A program made the position numbers and the translations under genes. A stretch of DNA of 64,000 nucleotides. Origin: JAKFEE01 sp036675815 (GTDB lineage: Bacteria; Pseudomonadota; Alphaproteobacteria; Rhodospirillales; Magnetospirillaceae). The notes under the pieces were generated by a model. It was not told where the DNA came from, ran no database searches, and worked only from the letters and a program-made list of their open reading frames with translations. The stretch spans positions 1 to 64,000 of the forward strand of contig JAKFEE010000017.1 in assembly GCA_036675815.1 (NCBI GenBank), written 5' to 3'. Of the stretch, positions 8,419 through 16,342 are shown in pieces (within the stretch, counting starts at the first letter, position 1; every line of letters starts with the position of its first letter).

Positions 8419-11320
8419 CCGGTCCGGCAATCCCTTCCGGCCGGACACGGCCGCGACGCTCGAACGCGACTTGCGCTACCGGGTGATGGGCGAGGTTCGC
8501 TTCGATTCCGGCAGCCGCGCCCTCTACGCCACCGACGCCTCCAATTACCGTCAGGTGCCGATCGGCGTGGTCATTCCCCGGTCGGTGGACGACGTTGTCG
8601 AGACGGTTGCGGTGGCGCGCCGGCATGGCGCGCCGGTTCTGCCGCGTGGCGGTGGCACGAGCCTGGCCGGGCAATGCTGCAACGTCGCCGTGGTAATCGA
8701 TTTTTCGAAGTACTTGAACCGCATCGTCGCGATCGACCCCCAGGCGCGCACGGCCACGGTCGAGCCCGGCTGCGTGCTCGATTCGCTGCGTGAGGCGGCC
8801 GAGGAGCATCACCTGACCTTCGGCCCCGATCCGGCGACGCATTCGCACAACACCCTGGGCGGCATGATCGGCAACAACTCCTGCGGGGTGCACTCGGTCA
8901 TGGCCGGCCGCACCGCCGACAACGTGCGCGCCCTCGACATCCTGACCTATGATGGCCTGAGGCTTCGCGTCGGTGCCACCACGGACGAGGAACTGGCCCG
9001 CATCGTCGGCGACGGCGGCCGTCGTGGTCAGATCTACGAGCGGATGCGTGCCCTGCGCGACCGCTATGCCCAACTGATCCGCGACCGCTTCCCGACCATC
9101 CCCCGCCGCATTTCGGGGTACGGCCTCGACCAACTGCTACCGGAGAACGGCTTCAACGTCGCCCGCGCCCTCGTCGGTACCGAGGGAACCTGTGTCACGA
9201 TACTGCGGGCGGAACTGGATCTGATCCCCAGCCCGCCCTGCCGCAGCCTGTTGGTTCTCGGCTATCCCGACATCGCGGCCGCGGCTGACCAGGTGGGTGA
9301 TCTGCTGCGCCATCGCCCCATCGGCCTGGAGGGCCTCGACGAGGTGCTCACCGCCGACATGCGCAAGAAGCGGTTGCACGTTGAACTGCTCGATCTGCTG
9401 CCCGAAGGTGGCGGTTGGCTGCTTTTCGAAACCGGCGGCGATACGCAGGGAGAGGCCGACGAAAACGCGCGTGCGGTCATGGGATCGCTGAACGGCGACA
9501 AGGCGCCGTTCATGAGCTTGTTCTCAAAGAAGGAGGACCAGGACAAAATCTGGGAAATCCGTGAGTCCGGATTGGGCGCGACGGCCAACGTCCCCGGCGA
9601 GCCGCTGACCTGGGAGGGATGGGAGGATGCGGCCGTGCACCCCGAACGCCTGGGCGATTACCTGCGCGAATTCCGGGCGCTGTTGCGGCGCTACGACTAC
9701 CGCGCCGCCCTTTATGGCCATTTTGGCGACGGCTGCGTGCACACGCGCATCCCCTTCGACCTGTTCACCCGCAAGGGCATCGCCCGGTATCGCGACTTCG
9801 TTGGCGAGGCGGCCGATCTGGTCGTCCGCCATGGCGGCTCGTTCTCGGGCGAGCACGGTGACGGCCAATCGCGCGCCGAATTGCTGCCCAAGCTTTACGG
9901 CCCCGAACTCGTCGCGGCGTTTCAGGAATTCAAGGAGATCTGGGACCCTGACAACCGGATGAATCCGGGCAAGGTGGTTTATCCCTATCGGCTGGACCAG
10001 AACCTGCGCCTTGGCGACGGCTTCCGGCGGTCGGCTCCGCGTACCGCCTTCTCGTTTGCCGGCGACCAGGGCAGCTTCGTTCAAGCCACCCTGCGCTGTG
10101 TCGGCGTCGGCAATTGCCGCCGGCTCCACGGCGGCGTCATGTGCCCCAGCTACATGGCGACGCATGAAGAGCAGCACTCGACGCGCGGGCGCGCCAGGCT
10201 GCTGTTCGAGATGGTCCAGGGCGAGGTGATTGCCGACGGCTGGAATAGCCAGGCCGTCCACGAGGCGTTGGACCTCTGCCTGTGCTGCAAGGGGTGCAAG
10301 GGCGACTGCCCGGTCAATGTCGACATGGCGACGTACAAGGCCGAGTTTCACCACCATTACTATCACCGCCGACTGCGCCCGCGCGCGGCCTACACCCTGG
10401 GATTGATCCACTGGTGGAGTCGCGCCGCCGCCTACGCGCCGCGTTTGACGAACATGGTGATGCAGGCGCCCGGCCTCGCCGGCGCCACCCGATGGCTCGC
10501 CGGCATTCATCCCCGGCGCCGCCTGCCCGCCTTCGCCATCCGCAGCTTGCAGGAGGAGGCGGCGCGGCGCGGCATCCGCAATTCCGGCAAGCCGCGCGTC
10601 GTGCTGTTTCCCGACACCTTCAACAACTACTTCCGCCCCGCCACCGGCGTGGCGGCCATCGAGGTGCTGGAGGCCGCAGGCTTCGAGGTGGTGGTGCCGC
10701 TGCAGCCCATCTGCTGCGGTCGCCCGCTGTATGCCTGGGGGATGCTCGACCTGGCACGCCGCAACCTGTCCGGTGTCATCGATAAGCTCTACCCCTATGC
10801 CGCCGAGGGCGTACCCATTGTCGGACTCGAGCCGGCATGCCTGACCACGCTCATCGACGAGCTTCCGGGCCTGTTTCCGAACGATCACAGGGCCAGGCGC
10901 ATCGCCGAACAGAGCTTCCCTTTCCCGAAATTCCTCACCGAGCATGCGCTGGCGTCACTGCCGACGTTCAGCGGCCAAGCCCTGGTCCACCCGCATTGCT
11001 ACGAGCAATCGGTGCTGGGCAATGCGGCGCTGAAGGCGGTGCTGGGGCACATGGAGCTGGATGCCCGGTTTTCGTCCGGCTGCTGCGGCATGGCCGGGTC
11101 CTTCGGCTTCGAGCGCGAGCATTACGACGTGTCGATGGCCTGCGCCGAACAAACGATCCTGCCGCAACTGCGACAATGGCCGAAGGACGCTCTGGTGGTC
11201 AGCAACGGCTATAGCTGCCGCGAACAGATCGAGCAGATCACCGGCCGCGAGGCCCTCCACCTGGCCGACCTGATCAAGCGTGTCTCGAGTGATACCGAGA
11301 GCAAGGAGCAACAGGCATGA
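8402..11320 (+). CDS. Fused FAD-linked oxidase/Fe-S oxidoreductase (2-hydroxyacid dehydrogenase type)
   Basis: A 972-residue two-part oxidoreductase like YdiJ or GlcD-GlpC fusions that oxidise D-2-hydroxyacids and pass electrons to the respiratory chain. The N-terminal PCMH FAD domain has PRGGGTSLAGQCCN at 81-94 and ISGYGLDQLLPENGF. A vanillyl-oxidase-type C-terminal domain holds GHFGDGCVHTRI and GEHGDGQSR. Near residues 623-640 is a ferredoxin-like CLCCKGCKGDCP cluster. Two CCG modules follow (ICCGRP near 771, CCGMAGSFG near 894). The start at 8402 lies inside the enolase gene and no better start follows for many codons. Physiological substrate is unknown. Confidence 0.85.
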   Translation: MPSGLSRSGNPFRPDTAATLERDLRYRVMGEVRFDSGSRALYATDASNYRQVPIGVVIPRSVDDVVETVAVARRHGAPVLPRGGGTSLAGQCCNVAVVIDFSKYLNRIVAIDPQARTATVEPGCVLDSLREAAEEHHLTFGPDPATHSHNTLGGMIGNNSCGVHSVMAGRTADNVRALDILTYDGLRLRVGATTDEELARIVGDGGRRGQIYERMRALRDRYAQLIRDRFPTIPRRISGYGLDQLLPENGFNVARALVGTEGTCVTILRAELDLIPSPPCRSLLVLGYPDIAAAADQVGDLLRHRPIGLEGLDEVLTADMRKKRLHVELLDLLPEGGGWLLFETGGDTQGEADENARAVMGSLNGDKAPFMSLFSKKEDQDKIWEIRESGLGATANVPGEPLTWEGWEDAAVHPERLGDYLREFRALLRRYDYRAALYGHFGDGCVHTRIPFDLFTRKGIARYRDFVGEAADLVVRHGGSFSGEHGDGQSRAELLPKLYGPELVAAFQEFKEIWDPDNRMNPGKVVYPYRLDQNLRLGDGFRRSAPRTAFSFAGDQGSFVQATLRCVGVGNCRRLHGGVMCPSYMATHEEQHSTRGRARLLFEMVQGEVIADGWNSQAVHEALDLCLCCKGCKGDCPVNVDMATYKAEFHHHYYHRRLRPRAAYTLGLIHWWSRAAAYAPRLTNMVMQAPGLAGATRWLAGIHPRRRLPAFAIRSLQEEAARRGIRNSGKPRVVLFPDTFNNYFRPATGVAAIEVLEAAGFEVVVPLQPICCGRPLYAWGMLDLARRNLSGVIDKLYPYAAEGVPIVGLEPACLTTLIDELPGLFPNDHRARRIAEQSFPFPKFLTEHALASLPTFSGQALVHPHCYEQSVLGNAALKAVLGHMELDARFSSGCCGMAGSFGFEREHYDVSMACAEQTILPQLRQWPKDALVVSNGYSCREQIEQITGREALHLADLIKRVSSDTESKEQQA

Positions 11321-11538
11321 ACGAGCAAAAGCAGCCGACGACGACCGCCATTACCCAGGCAGACGAGCAGGCCGTGGCCGATGCCGCCTACGACAAGATC
11401 CGACGGCGCGCCTACGACATCTGGGAAAAGGAAGGCCGCCCGACAGGACGCCAGCATGAGCATTGGGCACAGGCGGAGCGCGAGATCCTTACCGATGCCG
11501 GCATTGCCGCCGGCCCCGGCACCCTGGAACGGCAGTAG
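11317..11538 (+). CDS. DUF2934 small protein
   Basis: A 73-residue hydrophilic protein with the DUF2934 core IRRRAYDIWEKEGRPTGRQHEHWAQAEREIL. It overlaps the FAD/Fe-S gene by 4 nt (ATGA) and is therefore the last coupled member of the ASRT operon. DUF2934 proteins are common in alphaproteobacteria, often near stress genes, and have no known function. It is convergent with the CDF gene, with only 14 nt between the stops. Confidence 0.85.
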   Translation: MNEQKQPTTTAITQADEQAVADAAYDKIRRRAYDIWEKEGRPTGRQHEHWAQAEREILTDAGIAAGPGTLERQ

Positions 11539-11552
11539 CCAAGGGTGGGATA

Positions 11553-12515
11553 TCAGCGAGGCGTCTGCTGATCGTCGAGGTGCGCGACCGGCATGATCAC
11601 CAGGTCGTGCAACCGCCAGTCGAAGCGCTTCGCCGCCTCGACGGCCTCATGGATGCGCCTCGGCAGGTCGTCGGAGACGCGCGGCACCACATACGCTTCG
11701 CCGAAAAAGACATGCCCGGCCTCGCGCAGCCGCACGGCTGCCGCTTCCACCCAGTCGAGATCTTCCAGCAAACGCTTAACCTCGTCGGGCAGGGATTCGA
11801 ACTCCGAGCGATCCGTCTTCTTGGGCCTCCGCTCGGTCAGGTCGGACATGGCTACTCCGACGTTCGCGACGCCGTCCTTGAGGATGTCCAGCGATACGAT
11901 GGCGGCGGCCAGCGGGTCGAGCCACCAATAGCCGAAACCGGCACCGACGACGCCGACGGCGGTGGCCAGCTCGGCCATCCAGTCGGCCTTCATCATCTTG
12001 GCGTCGGCGTACAGGATCTTGTCGTGGATCTGCGGCGCCAGGCTCGCCTTGGCGCGGCCGAACAGCACGCTGGGGATGCCGGAGTAGGCCACCGCCACCA
12101 GCATCGGCCAGCCGGCCCAAATCGTCGTTCCGAACAGATGCATGCCGCCGATGGTGGTGCGCTCGCCGGCGATGACCTTGGCCGCCGCTTCCCCCAGCAA
12201 GAACAAGCCCATGCCGCACAGCGCCAGGCTGGCGATCAGATAACCGATGCCGACGGCGCCGTGCAGGCCGTAGGGGAAGCTCTGGCTGGGGGCGCGCAGC
12301 GCGATTCTCGTACAGACGAGGAAGGCGATGCCGGGAACCACGCTGATTACGTCTTCCCAGAAGCTGGTGCGCATCGCCTGCGACGTGCCCATGGTGACGT
12401 ACAGGAACGCGGCCGCCGAGGCGATGTAGACGACACTCGCCCATTCCAGGCGCCGCGCCCTGGTCAGCACGGCCTGCTGTTCCGGCGGGAACTCGAAATC
12501 CCTGGTCGGTTTCAC
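11553..12515 (-). CDS. Cation diffusion facilitator-like transporter (divergent)
   Basis: A 320-residue membrane protein with six hydrophobic segments, a CDF-like WWLDPLAAAIVSLDILKDG helix and a soluble C-terminal domain ending in an HDLVIMPVAHLD segment. CDF proteins export divalent metals by proton antiport. The metal-site helices are unusual: the TM5 region reads KADWMAEL rather than the common HxxxD, so the ion is uncertain. The GTG start is set by the GTGA overlap with the upstream stop. Coupling to a solute-binding lipoprotein gene is an odd pairing. Confidence 0.7.
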   Translation of the reverse strand: MKPTRDFEFPPEQQAVLTRARRLEWASVVYIASAAAFLYVTMGTSQAMRTSFWEDVISVVPGIAFLVCTRIALRAPSQSFPYGLHGAVGIGYLIASLALCGMGLFLLGEAAAKVIAGERTTIGGMHLFGTTIWAGWPMLVAVAYSGIPSVLFGRAKASLAPQIHDKILYADAKMMKADWMAELATAVGVVGAGFGYWWLDPLAAAIVSLDILKDGVANVGVAMSDLTERRPKKTDRSEFESLPDEVKRLLEDLDWVEAAAVRLREAGHVFFGEAYVVPRVSDDLPRRIHEAVEAAKRFDWRLHDLVIMPVAHLDDQQTPR

Positions 12516-13204
12516 CGTGCCGCCTCTTTCGCGGCAAGTTCCCGCAGCCGTCCCCTGTCCAAGCTCCCCAGATACTTGTCGAGGGCGAGCAGAAACGCAT
12601 TCTCGCCGGCGCTCACCGCCATCACGTGCTCCTCGGTCGCCAGCACCGGCTCGGCGAACTGCAGGCCAGGCGCCTGCAGTTCGAACTCGTAACCGGCCAC
12701 CGGCAGCGCCCTCCATTCACGAAGTTCCACTGGCTGGGCTCCTTGCTCGCGCAACAAGGCCGGCAGGTCGACCCGGCCCGGCTTTATGGCGACGCGCAGG
12801 CCTTCCCAATCCTCCGGCGGCGCTTGCGCCGCGGATACGGCGATCCGCACCCTGGTGGTCAGGTAGGGCTGACTGAGGCCGAGCTTCGATTTGAAGGGCG
12901 TGCCCGATTCCAACCCGGCAACGAGGAGATCGATTTCGTGGCGATCCAGCGCCTCGACCAGCTCGCGCATGCCGCCCCTCACCCACGTCACCCGTGCGCC
13001 CAGCCGTTGCGCCCAGCCGGCGACCAGTGTCGGTTCAACACCCTCGCCCCGGCCATCGGCAATGCGGACCCACGGCGCGTTCTCGATGATGCCGACCCGC
13101 AGCTCGCCGCCGCGGACCCGCTCCAGCGTGCCGGCGCCGTCCTTAGGAAAGTCGCACGCCCCCAGCAGCAGGAGGGCAGCGGCCATCGCCCGAATCCCTG
13201 GCAT
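12512..13204 (-). CDS. Periplasmic solute-binding lipoprotein, family 3 type
   Basis: A 230-residue product with a lipoprotein signal (about residues 1-16) ending in LLGAC. A family-3 binding fold follows: GELRVGIIENAPWVR near the N-terminus, EGVEPTLVAGWAQRLGA, and a SQPYLTTRVRIAVS hinge. Family 3 proteins normally deliver polar amino acids to ABC permeases, but no permease or ATPase gene is adjacent. Its stop overlaps the CDF gene start by 4 nt. The start at 13204 is preferred over 13222 because of the GGGGG purine run upstream and a more typical signal length. It may serve as a sensor or a partner of a distant transporter. Confidence 0.75.
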   Translation of the reverse strand: MPGIRAMAAALLLLGACDFPKDGAGTLERVRGGELRVGIIENAPWVRIADGRGEGVEPTLVAGWAQRLGARVTWVRGGMRELVEALDRHEIDLLVAGLESGTPFKSKLGLSQPYLTTRVRIAVSAAQAPPEDWEGLRVAIKPGRVDLPALLREQGAQPVELREWRALPVAGYEFELQAPGLQFAEPVLATEEHVMAVSAGENAFLLALDKYLGSLDRGRLRELAAKEAAR

Positions 13205-13327
13205 TCGATACCCCCGAGTCACTCTCTGGTGTCAACGAACTGAGCAGCAGCTGGTTCGGTCAGGACCCTCGGGTCGAACCAATGCCCGTCCTTGATTGTT
13301 CTACAGCGGCAAGGAGGAGATCGCGGC

Positions 13328-14104
13328 GTGGGCAAGCTTGATGGAAAGATCGCCATCGTCACCGGATCGGATTCCGGCATCGGCAAGGCAACGGCGGAGG
13401 TGTTCGCCGCCGAAGGTGCCGACGTCGTCGTGACCTTCTTCCGCGATCGCGAGGGTGCCGAGGACACTTGCAGCCGTGTCGAGGCGCATGGGCGCCGCGC
13501 GCTGCTCGTCAGCCTCGATCAGCGCGACCCCGCCGCCGTCGCGCGGGCCTTCGACGAAACGGCGCGGCGGCTGGGCACGCCATTCATCCTGGTCAACAAC
13601 GCCGGCATCGATGCCAAGGGCAAACAGGTTGCCGACATGTCTCTGGAGGACTGGGACGACGAGATCCGTACGAACCTCCATGGCCCATTATATTGTTGTC
13701 AGCGGTTCATCCGCGCCCGGCGCGCCGACGGCGGCCGCGGCAAGATCATCAACATTACCTCGGTCCATCAGCACATTCCGCGTGTCGGCTCTGCCGGCTA
13801 CGATTCTGCCAAGGCAGGGCTGCACATGCTGACGCGCACGCTGTGCCTCGAACTGGCGCCCGACCGCATCAACGTCAACAGCATCGCACCGGGGATGGTC
13901 CTGACCGAGATGAACCGCCCCGCCATCGAAGACCCCAATGTCCTGGACCAGCAGGTGCAGAACATCCCGCTGAAACGGGCGGCCGAGCCGTGGGAGATCG
14001 CCAAGTTGGCGCTGTATTTGGCCTCGCCGGATGCCGATTACGTCACCGGCCAGGCCTTCGTCATCGACGGCGGATTGGAAATGAATATGGGGCAGGGCGC
14101 CTAG
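13328..14104 (+). CDS. Short-chain dehydrogenase/reductase (SDR)
   Basis: The 258-residue classical SDR has the NAD(P) motif TGSDSGIGK at 12-20, NNAG at 90-93, catalytic Ser145, and YDSAK with Tyr158 and Lys162. It ends with the common GQAFVIDGGLEMN tail. It resembles glucose 1-dehydrogenase-like SDRs, but the substrate is not predictable. The GTG start at 13328 is chosen because AAGGAGGAG precedes it and the Rossmann fold begins directly after. A weak EcfG-like pair (CGAAC at 13275, TGTT at 13297, 17 nt apart) lies upstream. Confidence 0.88.
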   Translation: MGKLDGKIAIVTGSDSGIGKATAEVFAAEGADVVVTFFRDREGAEDTCSRVEAHGRRALLVSLDQRDPAAVARAFDETARRLGTPFILVNNAGIDAKGKQVADMSLEDWDDEIRTNLHGPLYCCQRFIRARRADGGRGKIINITSVHQHIPRVGSAGYDSAKAGLHMLTRTLCLELAPDRINVNSIAPGMVLTEMNRPAIEDPNVLDQQVQNIPLKRAAEPWEIAKLALYLASPDADYVTGQAFVIDGGLEMNMGQGA

Positions 14105-14165
14105 CCGCCTTTCCCCGGTGCCTATTCGCGGTCGGATGGGCACCTCCTCCAGCGGCACGATCGTC

Positions 14166-15278
14166 ATGTCGTTTTGGCCAGAGAGCGGCGGTGCAGGCAA
14201 GGGGGGCGGATTCGTCCCGTGGTTCCTGGGGATTCTCGTCGCCTTGGCCGTGGCCTGGACTCTGCGCGCCACCACGCTGGTGACGATGCCGGTGGCGGCG
14301 GCATTCTTCCTGGCCATCGGCGTGTGGCCGGTGTGTCGCTGGGTTCGCGAGCGGGCGCCGCCGCGATTGCGCTGGCTGGGCTATGCGGCCGCCATGCTGG
14401 TGATCGTGGCGCTGCTGTCGATCTTCGTCGCGGCGCTATGGTTCGCCGCCGAGCGCGTCTCCGCCGAACTCCCGAAATACGGCCATCAGCTACAGCAATT
14501 TTGGGAGCGCCTTGCGCCCTGGCTCGACAAGGCGGCCCCCGCGACACCGGATGCCTCCAATGGACCGCCGCGAGACTCGGGCGACGCTGCCTCATCCGAT
14601 CCGGTCGCGAGGTTCCTTCCGTCGGTCGCCAGTTTGGCCTGGCACACCGCCTCGACGATCATCCTCATTCTGTTCCTGACCCTTCTCATGCTCATCGAGG
14701 CGCCGATCTGGGGCGGCAAGATCGCCAACACCCTGACGGGGGAGGCGCGCCTGGCATGGCTCGAGACGGTCACGGCCGTCGCCCAGCGGTTCCGGCGTTT
14801 CGTCGTGGTCAGCACCATGCTTGGCCTTGCCACGGGGGTGCTTTATGGGGTTTGGCTGTCGGTGTTCGGACTCGACCTGGTGCTGCTGTTCGCACTGCTT
14901 GCCTTCGTGCTCAACTACGTCCCGATGGTCGGCTCGCTCGTCTCCGGCATTCTGCCGGTGCTGTTCGCGCTGTTCCAGCAGGGAGCGCAAACGGCCGCCA
15001 TGGTGGGGCTCGGCCTGCTCGTCATCGAGCAGGTAATGGGCAACTACGTCGCCCCACGCCTCGAGGGCAGGCACGTGACCATTTCGCCGTTGGTCGTCCT
15101 GGTGGCGCTGTTGGTCTGGACCTGGATCTGGGGTATCGCCGGGGCGCTGCTGGCCATCCCGATGACCGTGCTGATCGCCATTACACTCGGGCGCATCGAC
15201 GCGCTGAAACCGCTGGCCCTGTTCCTCAGCGACGAACATGAGCCGGACTGCCTGCAGGAACGCATCAAACCGGACTGA
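14166..15278 (+). CDS. AI-2E family (PerM/TqsA-like) membrane transporter
   Basis: About 370 residues with seven or eight hydrophobic segments and the family's conserved C-terminal region FVLNYVPMVGSLVSGILPVLFAL followed by GNYVAPRLEGRHVTISPLVVL. The family includes autoinducer-2 exporters and Na/H antiporter-like proteins, so the substrate is open. An acidic, Asp/Pro-rich loop near residues 125-150 separates the first and second membrane halves. Start is uncertain: ATG at 14166 is the choice nearest the first helix, with GTG at 14118 and ATG at 14136 in the same frame and no clear ribosome site. Confidence 0.82.
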   Translation: MSFWPESGGAGKGGGFVPWFLGILVALAVAWTLRATTLVTMPVAAAFFLAIGVWPVCRWVRERAPPRLRWLGYAAAMLVIVALLSIFVAALWFAAERVSAELPKYGHQLQQFWERLAPWLDKAAPATPDASNGPPRDSGDAASSDPVARFLPSVASLAWHTASTIILILFLTLLMLIEAPIWGGKIANTLTGEARLAWLETVTAVAQRFRRFVVVSTMLGLATGVLYGVWLSVFGLDLVLLFALLAFVLNYVPMVGSLVSGILPVLFALFQQGAQTAAMVGLGLLVIEQVMGNYVAPRLEGRHVTISPLVVLVALLVWTWIWGIAGALLAIPMTVLIAITLGRIDALKPLALFLSDEHEPDCLQERIKPD

Positions 15279-15292
15279 TCGGCCTGCCATCC

Positions 15293-16330
15293 ATGCCCCT
15301 TTCTGATGCTCACGACTACCCCATCTGGCTGAACGCCCTCCTTTTCCTTGTCGCGGCCGTGCTGGTGTGGCGTGCCGGCGCACGCCTCACCCATGCCATC
15401 GACGGAATTGCAGCACACACCGGCCTGGGCGAGGCGTTTGCGGGAATGCTGCTGCTCGGCTGCATCACGTCGTTGCCCGAGGTCGCCAACGCCATCACGG
15501 CATCGGCGATCGGCAATCCTGCCCTGGCCATCAACAACGTGCTGGGCAGCGCCGCCATCAATCTCGTGCTGATCGCCCTCGCCGATGCCTTCACCGGCCG
15601 CGGTGCCGTGACCTCGGTCGTTGCGACGCCGTCGACTTTGATGATGGCGACGCTGTGCATCATGGTTCTCATCGCGGTGCCGATCGCGATCATCACCGGG
15701 GATGTGCTGGTGTTCGGGGTGGGCCTCTGGACCATCGCCATATGCGCCATGAGCATCGGTGGATTCTGGCTCTCCTCGGGTTATGAGCGGCGCGCGCCTT
15801 GGGTGGTCAGGAACGGTTACGACGACGTGGCATCTGCCGAAGAGGATATTCCCGAAACCCCCCTGCGGCTGTTGGTGAAGCGGGTGGCGACGACCGGCCT
15901 GTTGATTTTCGCCGCAGGGTACGCCTTGTCGCAGACCGGCGACGCCTTGGCCGAGCAGACCGGCATTGGCACGGGGATGGTGGGATTCGCCTTGATCGGC
16001 GTCGCCACCTCGATGCCTGAACTCAGCACGATCGCCACGGCACTGCGAATCCGTCGCTACGAGATGGCGTTCGGCCAGGTGCTTGGCACCAATTTCGTCA
16101 ATCTGACGCTAATTCTGCTGGCCGATGCCGTGTTCGTCGGCGGCCCCGTGATCGGTGAACTGGGTGGGTTCGAGATGGTATCGGCATTGCTCGGCGCCTT
16201 CCTGACCGGCATCTTTCTGGTCGGGCTGCTCGAGCGTCGTGATCCGACGGCGATGCACATGGGCTATGATTCGCTCGCCGTGATCATCGTGTTCGCGGCC
16301 GGCCTCGTCCTGCTCTACACGGCGTTCTGA
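15293..16330 (+). CDS. Sodium/calcium exchanger family (CaCA, YrbG-like) antiporter
   Basis: A 345-residue inner-membrane antiporter with the internal duplication of the CaCA superfamily. The first alpha repeat GCITSLPEVANAITASAIGN is followed by NNVLGSAAINL. The second, GVATSMPELSTIATALRIRR, is followed by GQVLGTNFVNLTLILLADA. About ten hydrophobic segments are present with a charged central loop near residues 165-190. It begins 14 nt after the AI-2E gene and is probably cotranscribed. It is convergent, with 12 nt of spacing, to the large SDR-SPW-VKOR gene. Ion specificity (Ca2+ versus other cations) is inferred from family only. Confidence 0.88.
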   Translation: MPLSDAHDYPIWLNALLFLVAAVLVWRAGARLTHAIDGIAAHTGLGEAFAGMLLLGCITSLPEVANAITASAIGNPALAINNVLGSAAINLVLIALADAFTGRGAVTSVVATPSTLMMATLCIMVLIAVPIAIITGDVLVFGVGLWTIAICAMSIGGFWLSSGYERRAPWVVRNGYDDVASAEEDIPETPLRLLVKRVATTGLLIFAAGYALSQTGDALAEQTGIGTGMVGFALIGVATSMPELSTIATALRIRRYEMAFGQVLGTNFVNLTLILLADAVFVGGPVIGELGGFEMVSALLGAFLTGIFLVGLLERRDPTAMHMGYDSLAVIIVFAAGLVLLYTAF

Positions 16331-16342
16331 GGGCGCGCGGGC

